DNA of 27,738 bases from Sphingomonas sp. (GCA_019247755.1 JAFBAM010000034.1:1-27738); one strand, 5' to 3'. Positions 15,730 to 23,979 are shown, counted from the stretch's first letter. Numbers and translations: made by a program. Notes: generated from the letters alone by a model not told the origin.

Positions 15730-17019
15730 ATGACTTTTGCCGATCTCGGCCTTTCTGATGAACTGCTCCGCGCCGTCGATGACAGCGGCTACAACGAGCC
15801 GACGCCGATCCAGCGCGCCGCCATCCCGTCGGTCCTCATGGGCAAGGACCTGATCGGCATCGCGCAGACCGGTACCGGCAAAACGGCTGGATTCGTTCTG
15901 CCGATGATCGACATCCTGCACGAGGGCCGGAGCCGCGCGCGAATGCCGCGCTCGCTGATCCTCGAGCCGACGCGCGAACTGGCGATGCAGGTCGCCGAGA
16001 ACTTCGAGAAGTACGGCAAATATCATCCGCTCTCGATGGCGCTGCTGATGGGCGGCGTTCAGATGGGCGACCAGGTCAAGGCGCTCGAAAAGGGCGTCGA
16101 CGTCCTGATCGCGACGCCGGGCCGGCTGATGGACCTGTTCAGTCGCGGCAAGATCATGCTCAACGACTGCAACCTGCTGGTCATCGACGAAGCCGACCGC
16201 ATGCTCGACATGGGCTTCATTCCCGACATCGAGGAGATCTGCTCGAAGCTCCCGAAGTCGCGCCAGACCTTGCTCTTCTCGGCGACCATGCCGCCGCCGA
16301 TCCAGAAGCTGGCGGCGAAGTTCTTGAACGACCCCAAACGCGTCGAAGTCGCGCGCCCGGCGACGGCCAACGTCAACATCGAACAACGTCTGGTCGAGGT
16401 CAGCGCCGACAAGAAGAAGGACGCGCTGAAGGATCTACTGCGCGCCGAGGACGTCAAGACCGCGATAATTTTCTGCAACCGCAAGACCACGGTGCGTGAA
16501 CTCGCATCAAGCCTGCGCCGCGCGCACTTCGCCGCGGGCCAGATCCAGGGTGACATGGACCAGGCGCAGCGGATCGCGGAGTTCGAACGCTTCAAGAGCG
16601 GCGACATCAATATCCTCGTTGCGTCCGACGTCGCCGCCCGTGGCCTCGACGTCAAAGGCGTCAGCCATGTCTTTAACTTCGACGTGCCGTGGCAGCCGGA
16701 CGATTATGTTCACCGCATCGGCCGTACCGGCCGCGCGGGGGCTACCGGCATCGCGACCACGCTTGCGACCAGGGCAGAGGGGGAACTCGTCGACCGGATC
16801 GAGAAGTTGACCGGACAGAAGATCGCGCGCGCCGGCAAAGCCGCGAAAGCTGGAGAGCCGGACACTGAAACCCAGAAGCGCGAACAGAAGCCCAAGACGA
16901 CCAAGGCAGCAGCCAGATCGGAACCTCAACCGAAGCCGGAGCGCTCGACAGTCGTCGAAGATATCGACGGCGAGTGGAATGGGCCGATGCCGAGTTTCCT
17001 TTCCCACAGCGCGGGCTAA
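15730..17019 (+). CDS. DEAD-box ATP-dependent RNA helicase (RhlE-like)
   Basis: This 429-residue helicase unwinds RNA with ATP in cytoplasmic RNA remodelling, ribosome assembly or decay. Motifs in order: Q motif YNEPTPIQ (21-28), motif I AQTGTGKT (45-52), Ia PTRELA, GG, TPGRLMDL, II DEAD (153-156), III SAT, then the second RecA domain with IIFCNRK, ASDVAARGLDV and VI HRIGRTGRAG. The C-terminal 70 residues are basic and low in complexity (KPKTTKAAARSEPQPKPER), typical of the RNA-binding tails of RhlE proteins. It is divergent from the two-component system, with a 221-base region between. RhlE is preferred over SrmB or DeaD because the tail is short and no RNA-recognition domain follows. Confidence 0.93.
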   Translation: MTFADLGLSDELLRAVDDSGYNEPTPIQRAAIPSVLMGKDLIGIAQTGTGKTAGFVLPMIDILHEGRSRARMPRSLILEPTRELAMQVAENFEKYGKYHPLSMALLMGGVQMGDQVKALEKGVDVLIATPGRLMDLFSRGKIMLNDCNLLVIDEADRMLDMGFIPDIEEICSKLPKSRQTLLFSATMPPPIQKLAAKFLNDPKRVEVARPATANVNIEQRLVEVSADKKKDALKDLLRAEDVKTAIIFCNRKTTVRELASSLRRAHFAAGQIQGDMDQAQRIAEFERFKSGDINILVASDVAARGLDVKGVSHVFNFDVPWQPDDYVHRIGRTGRAGATGIATTLATRAEGELVDRIEKLTGQKIARAGKAAKAGEPDTETQKREQKPKTTKAAARSEPQPKPERSTVVEDIDGEWNGPMPSFLSHSAG

Positions 17020-17098
17020 GCAGGCACATCGCTGACACTGGAAAGCGCCGGCGTCCGTTCCTAGCTCGCGCATCGGCTGTGCAAGCGAAGGAACCGAA

Positions 17099-18004
17099 AT
17101 GACGGATTACGTTCTTCCGAAGGTCTGGACGTGGGAACAGCCGAGCGGCGGCCAGTTCGCCAGCATCAACCGTCCGATCGCCGGCCCGACCCACGACCAG
17201 GAGCTTCCGGTCGGCAAGCATCCTTTCCAGCTTTATTCGCTCGCGACGCCCAACGGGCAGAAGGTCTCGATCATGTTCGAGGAGCTGCTCGCGAAGGGGC
17301 GAAAGGACGCCGAATATGATGCATGGCCGATCAGGATCGGCGACGGCGACCAGTTCGGCAGCGGCTTTGTCGACGTAAATCCGAACAGCAAGATCCCGGC
17401 CCTGGTGGATCGCAGCGGACCGGAGCCGATCCGCATCTTCGAGTCCGGTGCCATCCTCGTCCACCTCGCGGAGAAATTCGGCGAATTCCTGCCGACCTCG
17501 GGCGCGGCTCGCGCCGAGACCCTGTCATGGCTGTTCTGGCAAATGGGCAGCGCGCCGTTCCTGGGCGGCGGCTTTGGGCATTTCTTCGCCTACGCCCCAG
17601 AGAAGTTCGAATATCCGATCAACCGCTACTCGATGGAAGCGAAGCGGCAGTTCGACGTGCTGAACCGCCGTCTCGCGGATCACGAATTCATCGCCGGCTC
17701 TGATTACTCGATCGCGGACATTGCTATTTGGCCCTGGTACGGCGGTGTCGCGCTAGGCCGCTCCTATCCGGGCGCGGACGAATTCCTCGCCACGCACGAA
17801 TATGAGCATCTCAACCGCTGGGCGAAGCAGATCGATGCCCGGCCGGCGGTGAAACGCGGGCGCATCGTCAACAAGCTCTCCGGCGATGAGAGCGAGCAAC
17901 TGCACGAGCGCCACGACGCCTCCGACTTCGCGCTTCGGACAGAGGACAAGATAAAAGGCCTTGCTCCCGACCAGGCCGAAGCGGTCAAGGACGACGCGAT
18001 CTAG
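17099..18004 (+). CDS. yghU: Glutathione-dependent disulfide-bond oxidoreductase, YghU family
   Basis: This 301-residue glutathione transferase-like protein closely follows Escherichia coli YghU: an N-terminal extension with KVWTWEQPSGGQFASINRP, GPTHDQELPVGKHP, then the thioredoxin fold with YSLATPNGQKVSIMFEELL, PNSKIPAL and the ESGAILVHLAEKFG glutathione-binding strand, followed by the helical domain ending in a GST C-terminal pattern (IADIAIWPWYGG). YghU reduces disulfides and organic peroxides using two glutathiones. AAGGA lies about six bases before the ATG. Its TAG stop shares a CTAG palindrome with the tgt stop on the other strand. Confidence 0.93.
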   Translation: MTDYVLPKVWTWEQPSGGQFASINRPIAGPTHDQELPVGKHPFQLYSLATPNGQKVSIMFEELLAKGRKDAEYDAWPIRIGDGDQFGSGFVDVNPNSKIPALVDRSGPEPIRIFESGAILVHLAEKFGEFLPTSGAARAETLSWLFWQMGSAPFLGGGFGHFFAYAPEKFEYPINRYSMEAKRQFDVLNRRLADHEFIAGSDYSIADIAIWPWYGGVALGRSYPGADEFLATHEYEHLNRWAKQIDARPAVKRGRIVNKLSGDESEQLHERHDASDFALRTEDKIKGLAPDQAEAVKDDAI

Positions 18005-19125
18005 CTTCGGCGGTATCGGCTGAGGAATTCGCTCGCGAATGACTTCAGGGCCTGCCCGGTAATCGCGTCGCGCAGGCCCTGCATCATCCGCTGGTAGAAC
18101 CAGAGGTTGTGCTGGGTCATCAGCATCCCGCCGAGGATCTCCCCCGATTTGACCAGGTGATGGACGTAGGCGCGGCTGAAGGTCGTGCAGGCAGGGCACG
18201 GACAGCCCGGCTCGATCGGTTCCTGGTCTTCGGCGAACCGCGCGTTGCGGAGGTTGATGGGCCCATCGGCGGTGAAAGCCTGTCCTGTTCGGCCCGACCG
18301 CGTAGGCAGCACGCAATCGAACATATCGATCCCGCGAACGACAGCCTCGACGATGTCGTCCGGCTTGCCGACTCCCATGAGATACCGCGGCTTGTCCCCA
18401 GGCAGCATTTCGACCGCGAAGTCGAGGCATCCGAGCATCGCTTCCTGCCCCTCGCCGACGGCCAGCCCGCCAACCGCGTACCCGTCGAAGCCGATGTCGA
18501 TCAGCGCATCGGCTGATTCCTTGCGCAACTTCTCGTCCAGCGCGCCCTGCTGGATGCCGAAGATGGCTGCGCGCTCGGCATGTTCGCCGCCGCGATCGAA
18601 TTCATCGCGGCTGCGCTTCGCCCAGCGGATCGAGCGATCCATCGCGTCTTGCTGGACCTGCGGTGTCGACGTCGTCGGCACCAGCTGGTCGAACTGCATG
18701 ATGATGTCGCTGTCGAGCAGACGCTGCACCTCGATCGAGCGTTCGGGCGACAGCATGTGCCGGGAACCGTCGAGGTGGCTCGCGAAGGATACGCCCTCTT
18801 CCGTGACTTTCGCTAGTTCCGAGAGACTCATCACCTGGTAGCCGCCGCTGTCAGTCAGGATCGGCCGCTCCCAGCCCATGAACGTGTGCAACCCGCCGAG
18901 CTTCGCGACCCGCTCCGCCCCGGGCCGGAGCATCAAATGGTAGGTATTGCCGAGGATGATGTCCGCGCCGCTCGCCCGAACCTCCTCGGGCCGCATCGCC
19001 TTCACCGTGGCCGCGGTGCCAACGGGCATGAAAGCCGGCGTCCTGATTTCGCCCCGCTGCATGGCGATGACGCCGGTGCGCGCGGCACCATCAGTCGCCG
19101 AGATGTTGAAGGAAAAGCGGCTCAT
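18001..19125 (-). CDS. tgt: tRNA-guanine transglycosylase (queuine tRNA-ribosyltransferase)
   Basis: This 374-residue enzyme swaps guanine 34 of GUN-anticodon tRNAs for preQ1 in queuosine synthesis. Visible motifs: ILGNTYHL, Asp92 in DSGGYQVMSLS, the substrate-site GVGKPDDIVEAV, the catalytic Asp in GIDMFDCVLPTRSGRTGQAFT (split here by function, one continuous block), and a zinc site CPCPAC with a downstream His. Length matches the family. The ATG overlaps the queA stop (ATGA), so the two steps of queuosine synthesis are coupled. The 3' end overlaps yghU by four bases. Confidence 0.97.
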   Translation of the reverse strand: MSRFSFNISATDGAARTGVIAMQRGEIRTPAFMPVGTAATVKAMRPEEVRASGADIILGNTYHLMLRPGAERVAKLGGLHTFMGWERPILTDSGGYQVMSLSELAKVTEEGVSFASHLDGSRHMLSPERSIEVQRLLDSDIIMQFDQLVPTTSTPQVQQDAMDRSIRWAKRSRDEFDRGGEHAERAAIFGIQQGALDEKLRKESADALIDIGFDGYAVGGLAVGEGQEAMLGCLDFAVEMLPGDKPRYLMGVGKPDDIVEAVVRGIDMFDCVLPTRSGRTGQAFTADGPINLRNARFAEDQEPIEPGCPCPACTTFSRAYVHHLVKSGEILGGMLMTQHNLWFYQRMMQGLRDAITGQALKSFASEFLSRYRRS

Positions 19126-20159
19126 CCGCCGCGCCTTGGCAGCAACAGGCTGGCATCGCCATAAGAGTAGAAGCGGTAGCCTGCCTCGATCGCGTGGGCG
19201 TAGGCCGACTTCATGACGTCGAGGCCCATTAGTGCGCTGACCAGCATGAACAACGTCGAGCGTGGCAGGTGGAAGTTGGTGATCAGCCCGTCGATCGCCT
19301 TGAAACGATAGCCGGGGGTGATGAAAATAGCGGTGTCCCCTTCGAACGGGCGAATGCGGCCGTCGTCACGCGCAGCGCTTTCGAGCAGCCGCAAACTGGT
19401 GGTCCCGACCGCGATCAGTCGACCCCCCGATGCGCGGACCGCGTTGAGCCGCTCGGCGGTTGCCTCGTCGATGCGGCCCCATTCTGCATGCATCTTGTGA
19501 GCGGTCGTGTCCTCCGCCTTCACCGGAAGGAAGGTTCCGGCGCCGACGTGGAGCGTCAACGTCTCTCGCCCGATGCCTTGCCTCTCCAATGCTTCGAGAA
19601 GGCGCGGTGTGAAATGGAGGGCTGCCGTGGGAGCCGCGACTGCCCCCTCCTCCCGCGCGAACATCGTCTGATAATCGGAACGGTCCTCCGCATCCGCCGG
19701 CCGCTTGGAAGCGATATAAGGGGGAAGCGGCATCCGCCCTGCCCGCTCGAGCATGACCTCCACGGGTTCTTCGCCATGAAAATGCAGCAGCGCCGAACCG
19801 TCCTCGGCCTTCTCGACAACCGACGCGTGGACATCCGCTCCGAAGTCAATGCTGTCACCGACCCTGGCGCGCTTCGCATTGCGGAGAAAGGCCTGCCATT
19901 CGCGCGGCCCCTGGCGCTTGTGTAGCGTCGCGCCGATCGTCGCGTCGCCGCGACTCCCTTCGAGCTGCGCCGGGATGACCTTGGTGTCGTTGAAGACAAG
20001 AACGTCGCCGGACCGCAGCAAGCTCGGCAGATCGAGCACCTGATGATCGGAAATGTCGGCGCCGTCGACCAGCAGCAGCCGCGCGCTGTCACGCGGCCGC
20101 GCCGGCCTCAGCGCAATCCGGTCCTGCGGTAGATCGAAGTCGAAGAGGTCGACGCGCAT
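19122..20159 (-). CDS. queA: S-adenosylmethionine:tRNA ribosyltransferase-isomerase
   Basis: This 345-residue enzyme uses the ribosyl part of S-adenosylmethionine to turn preQ1 in tRNA into epoxyqueuosine. The N-terminus (MRVDLFDFDLPQDRIALRPA) and the blocks VFNDTKVIPAQL, PLPPYI, YQTMFAREEGAVAAPTA, LHVGAGTFLPVK, IAVGTTSLRLLES and TNFHLPRSTLFMLVSAL are family hallmarks. It sits 15 bases after the cyclophilin gene and overlaps tgt, in the widespread coaD-cyclophilin-queA-tgt order of alphaproteobacteria. Nothing is missing or altered. Confidence 0.97.
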   Translation of the reverse strand: MRVDLFDFDLPQDRIALRPARPRDSARLLLVDGADISDHQVLDLPSLLRSGDVLVFNDTKVIPAQLEGSRGDATIGATLHKRQGPREWQAFLRNAKRARVGDSIDFGADVHASVVEKAEDGSALLHFHGEEPVEVMLERAGRMPLPPYIASKRPADAEDRSDYQTMFAREEGAVAAPTAALHFTPRLLEALERQGIGRETLTLHVGAGTFLPVKAEDTTAHKMHAEWGRIDEATAERLNAVRASGGRLIAVGTTSLRLLESAARDDGRIRPFEGDTAIFITPGYRFKAIDGLITNFHLPRSTLFMLVSALMGLDVMKSAYAHAIEAGYRFYSYGDASLLLPRRGG

Positions 20160-20174
20160 CGCGCCGCCATAGCC

Positions 20175-20768
20175 TTACTTCGCGGCAGCGGAAGCCGTGC
20201 CGGAGTCACCGAGATACGCCCGAACGATCTTGGTCGGCTGCTCGGGCGGCTCGCCCGGCGCGATCGCATCGACCGCATCCATGCCCGCAACGACGCGGCC
20301 CATCACCGTATAATCGTTGTCGAGGTCGGGCTTCGGCGCGAACATGATGAAGAACTGGCTGTTCGCCGAATCCCGATTGTCGGCCCGCGCAGCGCCCACC
20401 GTTCCGCGAAGGAACGGAACCGCCGTGAATTCGGCCTTGAGGTCCGGCAGCTCGGAACCGCCTTCGCCGGTACCCTTCGGATCGCCGCCCTGCGCCATGA
20501 AGCCTGGGATGACCCGGTGGAAAATCAGCCCGTTGTAGAAGCCACGACGTACCAGAGTCTGGATGCGTTCGATGTGATGCGGTGCGAGGTCTGGTCGGAG
20601 CACGATCTCGACGGTGCCGCCAGTCGAAAGTTCGAGGAACAGGTGGTTAGCCTTAATCGCCGCGATCTCTGCCGGCGCCACGATGCTCGGCATCGGCGGC
20701 GGTACCGGAGCCGGCTTGGCGGCCACAAGCGCAAAGGCCAGCGGCAACGCGAACAGTGCTTGCTTCAA
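20175..20768 (-). CDS. Secreted peptidyl-prolyl cis-trans isomerase (cyclophilin type)
   Basis: This 197-residue protein has a signal peptide (MKQALFALPLAFALVAAKPA), a proline-rich spacer, then a cyclophilin domain with the catalytic Arg in FHRVIPGFMAQGGDP, the GTGEGG loop, and NSQFFIMFAPKPDLDNDYTVMGRV. It catalyses proline isomerisation, here probably in the periplasm on outer-membrane or secreted clients. The start is TTG at 20768; a strong ribosome site (GGGAGG) six bases before it supports this choice, and no nearby ATG would keep the signal peptide. It lies between coaD and queA in the operon. Confidence 0.94.
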   Translation of the reverse strand: MKQALFALPLAFALVAAKPAPVPPPMPSIVAPAEIAAIKANHLFLELSTGGTVEIVLRPDLAPHHIERIQTLVRRGFYNGLIFHRVIPGFMAQGGDPKGTGEGGSELPDLKAEFTAVPFLRGTVGAARADNRDSANSQFFIMFAPKPDLDNDYTVMGRVVAGMDAVDAIAPGEPPEQPTKIVRAYLGDSGTASAAAK

Positions 20769-20819
20769 CTTATCCCTCCCAGAACCGATGGCGTGTCCCC
20801 TGGCGGAACGCCGCTTTCC

Positions 20820-21311
20820 TCAGCGTGAACCGCCATTCAGATGGCGCCGAACGTCGTCTGCGACGGCCGGCGTGACGAATTTGTCGATCGAGCCGCCGAA
20901 GCGCGCGATTTCCTTCACCAACTTCGACGCGATCGGCTGCAGCGAGACATCGGCCATCAGGAAGACGGTCTCGATATCGTCGTTCAACTTCTGGTTCATG
21001 CCGGCCATCTGAAACTCATATTCGAAGTCGGCGACGGCGCGCAGGCCCCGCAGGATCGCAGTCGCTCCCTGTTGCTCCGCGAAGTCCATGAGCAGCGATC
21101 CGAACTCCACCACTTCGATCTTGCCGGGGATGTCCTCCACCTCGCGGCGTACCATCGCCATCCGTTCTTCGACCGAAAACATCGGCTCTTTTGACGGATT
21201 GGTCGTAACCCCCACCACCAGCTTGTCGACCAGGTGCGCGCCGCGCCGAATGATATCGAGATGCCCAAGCGTGATCGGGTCGAACGTGCCCGGATAGACT
21301 GCGATTTTCAT
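20820..21311 (-). CDS. coaD: Phosphopantetheine adenylyltransferase
   Basis: This 163-residue nucleotidyltransferase joins 4'-phosphopantetheine and ATP to dephospho-CoA, the fourth step of coenzyme A synthesis. It shows AVYPGTFDPITLGHLDII with the T/HxGH site, the NPSK segment, ILRGLRAVADFEYE with the substrate-binding Arg, and SSxx-type end region LQPIASKLVKEIA. Length is standard. It follows ispA by 11 bases and precedes the cyclophilin gene by 51. Confidence 0.97.
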   Translation of the reverse strand: MKIAVYPGTFDPITLGHLDIIRRGAHLVDKLVVGVTTNPSKEPMFSVEERMAMVRREVEDIPGKIEVVEFGSLLMDFAEQQGATAILRGLRAVADFEYEFQMAGMNQKLNDDIETVFLMADVSLQPIASKLVKEIARFGGSIDKFVTPAVADDVRRHLNGGSR

Positions 21312-21322
21312 GCCCGGCCCCC

Positions 21323-22237
21323 TTAGTGATCCCGCTCAATCGCGAAACGGGCGATGGCGCGCAACAAGTCCGCTTCGCGGCCATGTCCCGACAAATGCTC
21401 GATCGCCTGGTTGACGAGGAAGCCCGCCTGCTGCCGCGCCCTCTCCTCCCCTAGCAGCGAGACGAAGGTCGCCTTGCCGGCGTTCGCGTCGCGTCCCGTC
21501 GGCTTGCCCGCCGCTGCCTCGTCGCCACTATGGTCGATGAGGTCATCGGCGATCTGGAAGGCAAGACCGATGTTGCGGGCGTAGCCGCGATAGGGCGTTC
21601 GCGCCTCGGCCGGCATCTTGTTCATGATGCAGGCTGCCTCGATCGCATATTCGATCAATGCGCCCGTCTTGAGCTGCTGCAGCCGCGTAATCGCCGGGAG
21701 GTCGAGTTGCTGACCTTCCGCTGCAAGATCCATCATCTGACCCCCTGCCATTCCCGCGGGACCTGCCGCGCGCGCCAGCTCGAGCACGAGATCGGACCGG
21801 ACCCAGGGGTCCTGATGCGTTGCGGCGTCGGCCAGAATGTCGAACGCCAGGGCGTGGAGGCTGTCACCGGCAAGCACCGCCGCTGCCTCGCCGAATGCCT
21901 TGTGAACCGTAGTCTTGCCTCGCCTGAGGTCGGCATCGTCCATGCACGGCAGATCGTCATGGATCAGCGAATAGACGTGGATCGCCTCGATCGCGCAGCC
22001 GACTCGGAGGGCGCGTCCGCGATCGATCGCGAACAGGCGCGACGCAGCGACTGTGAGAAGCGGCCGCAGTCTTTTGCCGCCTCCGATCGCCGCATGGCGC
22101 ATCGCTTCGTAAAGCCGATCGCGGCTGTCGCCCGTCGGCGCCAGCAATTCGGCAAAGAAAGCATCGACATCGGCGCGGACGCTCGCGCTCTCCGCGCTTA
22201 GCTCCTGCGCGAGCCGATCGACGGTCTCAACCGGCAT
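21323..22237 (-). CDS. ispA: Farnesyl/geranyl diphosphate synthase (polyprenyl synthetase)
   Basis: This 304-residue trans-prenyltransferase condenses isopentenyl diphosphate with allylic diphosphates. Both Asp-rich motifs are present: first DDLPCMDD with GKTTVHKAFGE after it, second QIADDLIDHSGDE. GGGKRLRPLL near the N-terminus binds substrate. The ATG at 22237 gives the usual length and overlaps xseB by 11 bases; an upstream in-frame TTG at 22282 would add 15 residues unlike relatives. The xseB-ispA pair is typical, but dxs, which often follows, is absent and coaD comes next. Farnesyl diphosphate is the likely product by family. Confidence 0.94.
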   Translation of the reverse strand: MPVETVDRLAQELSAESASVRADVDAFFAELLAPTGDSRDRLYEAMRHAAIGGGKRLRPLLTVAASRLFAIDRGRALRVGCAIEAIHVYSLIHDDLPCMDDADLRRGKTTVHKAFGEAAAVLAGDSLHALAFDILADAATHQDPWVRSDLVLELARAAGPAGMAGGQMMDLAAEGQQLDLPAITRLQQLKTGALIEYAIEAACIMNKMPAEARTPYRGYARNIGLAFQIADDLIDHSGDEAAAGKPTGRDANAGKATFVSLLGEERARQQAGFLVNQAIEHLSGHGREADLLRAIARFAIERDH

Positions 22238-22475
22238 CGAACGGTTTGAGCCCCGCCGGCTTGCCGTCGCTGCCAAAGGCAATCTGTTCGATCCGCACCT
22301 GAGCGTCCTTGAGACGCGCCTCGCAATGCCGTTTCAGCCGATCGCCTTCCTGGTAGAGCTCAATCGACCGGTCGAGCGGCGCCTCGCCCTTCTCGAGCGT
22401 GCGCACGATTTCCTCGAGCCGTTGAAGCGCGGCTTCGAAGCTCAGCTGGCTGACGTCAGTCTCTACACTTGCCAT
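22227..22475 (-). CDS. xseB: Exodeoxyribonuclease VII small subunit
   Basis: This 82-residue protein has the diagnostic core SFEAALQRLEEIVRTLEKGEAPLDRSI (shown here as one family block) and a second helix YQEGDRLKRHCEARLKDAQ. It binds XseA to form the nuclease that degrades single-stranded DNA from both ends; xseA is not in the window. It begins 44 bases after trcR and its end overlaps ispA, so the three are likely cotranscribed. Confidence 0.95.
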   Translation of the reverse strand: MASVETDVSQLSFEAALQRLEEIVRTLEKGEAPLDRSIELYQEGDRLKRHCEARLKDAQVRIEQIAFGSDGKPAGLKPFDAG

Positions 22476-22519
22476 GGCAGGACTTCTGGTCCCCGGCGCA
22501 GTTCAAATCAAGCGAACGG

Positions 22520-23224
22520 CTATTCGACCGGCGTATTCTTGAACGGGTCGCGGATGCCCGGCACAACTTCGTCGCGCAGCGCCTCGTCGCCGGCTTCGGC
22601 GAGGGCCGCCTCAGCATCGCGCGCGTGCTGCTCGCGCTCATGGCGCAGCTGCTCGATCAGCGCCTCGCGGTCGCTGTCGAGGCGGGTGTCGGTCGGCGCC
22701 TGGATGCCGGCGGCCTTCGCCGCCTTGGCGACAGCGGCGTCAAGCTCGCGCTGGGTCGTCAGGCCGAGCGTAACCGGGTCCTTCGGCGTGATGTTCGCCA
22801 TGTTCCAGTGGGTGCGCTCGCGGATCGCCGCGATGGTCGTGCGAGTCGTACCGATCAGCTTGCCGATCTGGCCGTCGCTGACCTCGGGGTGGTTCTTGAT
22901 GATCCAGGCGATGCCATCCGGCTTGTCCTGGCGCTTCGAGACCGGCGTATAGCGCGGACCTTTCGTGCGGCGCACGGCCTCCGGCGCCTTCCACATCTGG
23001 AGCGAGTAGTCGGGGTCGCCCTGGCCCTTCTCGATCTCCTCATGGGTCAACTCGCCGGCGCGGATCGGGTCGCGGCCGGTCAGCTTGGTTGCGGCGGTGT
23101 CGTCGGCGATCGCCTGCACCTCGAGGATGTGAAGACCGCAAAACTCGGCAATCTGCTCGAACGTGAGCGATGTATTGTCGACCAGCCAGGCGGCGGTCGC
23201 ATGGGGCATCAGGGGCTGGGCCAC
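22520..23224 (-). CDS. trcR: DUF1013 cell-cycle transcriptional regulator, TrcR family
   Basis: This 234-residue protein matches the alphaproteobacterial DUF1013 family, annotated as cell-cycle regulator TrcR. Its core reads MPHATAAWLVDNTSLTF, IAEFCGLHILEVQAIAD and DGQIGKLIGTTRTTI, two helix-turn-helix-like regions, followed by a charged helical C-terminus (residues about 165-225). The GTG at 23224 gives the family start M/VAQPLMP, with GGGAG about seven bases upstream. The open frame runs on to 23434, but those 70 residues are low-complexity and cross a terminator-like hairpin, so they were rejected. Precise DNA or RNA polymerase contact is not inferable here. Confidence 0.87.
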   Translation of the reverse strand: MAQPLMPHATAAWLVDNTSLTFEQIAEFCGLHILEVQAIADDTAATKLTGRDPIRAGELTHEEIEKGQGDPDYSLQMWKAPEAVRRTKGPRYTPVSKRQDKPDGIAWIIKNHPEVSDGQIGKLIGTTRTTIAAIRERTHWNMANITPKDPVTLGLTTQRELDAAVAKAAKAAGIQAPTDTRLDSDREALIEQLRHEREQHARDAEAALAEAGDEALRDEVVPGIRDPFKNTPVE

Positions 23225-23263
23225 TGGGTTTCTCCCGGAAAACAGCGAAATTGAAACAAATAG

Positions 23264-23286
23264 GGCCGCCCCTTCACGGAGCGGCC
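23264..23286 (-). terminator. Terminator-like hairpin between the glutathione transferase gene and trcR
   Basis: On the minus strand a 9-base-pair stem (GGCCGCTCC with GGGGCGGCC, one T-G pair) closes a GTGAA loop and is followed by CTATTTGTTTC, a broken T-tract. It lies 40 bases before the trcR start, so it may end the upstream gene or act as an attenuator in the trcR leader. Confidence 0.6.
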
Positions 23287-23333
23287 GGCATGGCGCGCGA
23301 TGTAACCCCCGGCCGCCGCCGGGGCAAGGCGCT

Positions 23334-23954
23334 TTACGCTTCCATCGAAAGGAAGTGAGGGTGACCCTTGATGCGCTCGATCCACTCGACGACCTGCGGA
23401 TAGCGCTTGAGGTCGAACTGAGCGTCGCCGGCAACGTGGGTGTAGGCGAACAGGCAGACGTCAGCGAGGCTCACTTCGTCGCCGATGAACCATTCGCGGC
23501 CCTTCAGATGATCGTCCATGAGCCTTAGCGCGGCATTTCCGGCCTGCCGCTTGGCGGGCATCTGAAGCCGCTGGAGATCGGTGAGATTGTCCGGTCCGAG
23601 CCATTTCATCCAGAAGCGCAGCGTCGCGATGTTGGGTTCGTGATTATACTGCTCCCAGAACATCCAGTGCAGCATGTCGGCATGGTCGAACGGGTCGGTG
23701 GGTATAAGGTGTGAGCCCTCGGCGACGAAATAACAGGCGGCATTGCTCTCGGGGATGAAGCGGTCGCCGGCCTGAAGCACCGGTATCCGGCCGTTGGCAC
23801 TGACATTCTCAAGGAAATAGGGAGTGCGCGTCTCCCCCTTCATGATGTCATATTCCTGCCGGTCGATGCGCACTCCGGTCAACGCCGCGGTCAGCCGGAC
23901 TTTGTAGCAATTGCCGGACTCGGCATATTCGTGAAGCAACAGCCGTTCGCTCAT
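23334..23954 (-). CDS. Glutathione S-transferase family protein
   Basis: This 206-residue protein has a thioredoxin-fold N-terminal domain (LLLHEYAESGNCYKVRL, then SANGRIPVLQ with the cis-proline, then ESNAACYFVAEG for glutathione binding) and an all-helical C-terminal domain (WFIGDEVSLADVCLFAYTH). The conserved Ser/Cys catalytic position falls in SGNCYK. It would conjugate glutathione to an electrophile or reduce peroxides; substrate unknown. ATG at 23954 is chosen over a GTG two codons upstream because GGGGGA lies at a workable distance from the ATG and too close to the GTG. It starts 25 bases after the quinone oxidoreductase gene. Confidence 0.92.
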   Translation of the reverse strand: MSERLLLHEYAESGNCYKVRLTAALTGVRIDRQEYDIMKGETRTPYFLENVSANGRIPVLQAGDRFIPESNAACYFVAEGSHLIPTDPFDHADMLHWMFWEQYNHEPNIATLRFWMKWLGPDNLTDLQRLQMPAKRQAGNAALRLMDDHLKGREWFIGDEVSLADVCLFAYTHVAGDAQFDLKRYPQVVEWIERIKGHPHFLSMEA

Positions 23955-23979
23955 CGGCACATTCCCCCATTCGCGATCG

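Noticed and set aside
16507..17073. 188-residue minus-strand frame opposite the helicase
   Set aside because: It is antisense to the conserved helicase C-terminal domain with no recognisable protein features.
22238..22282. TTG start extending ispA into xseB
   Set aside because: The extra residues are translated from the xseB coding sequence in another frame and are absent from the expected family start.
23225..23434. 70-residue N-terminal extension of trcR
   Set aside because: Low-complexity Ser/Arg-rich sequence overlapping the neighbouring gene and a hairpin; the GTG with a ribosome site gives the family N-terminus.
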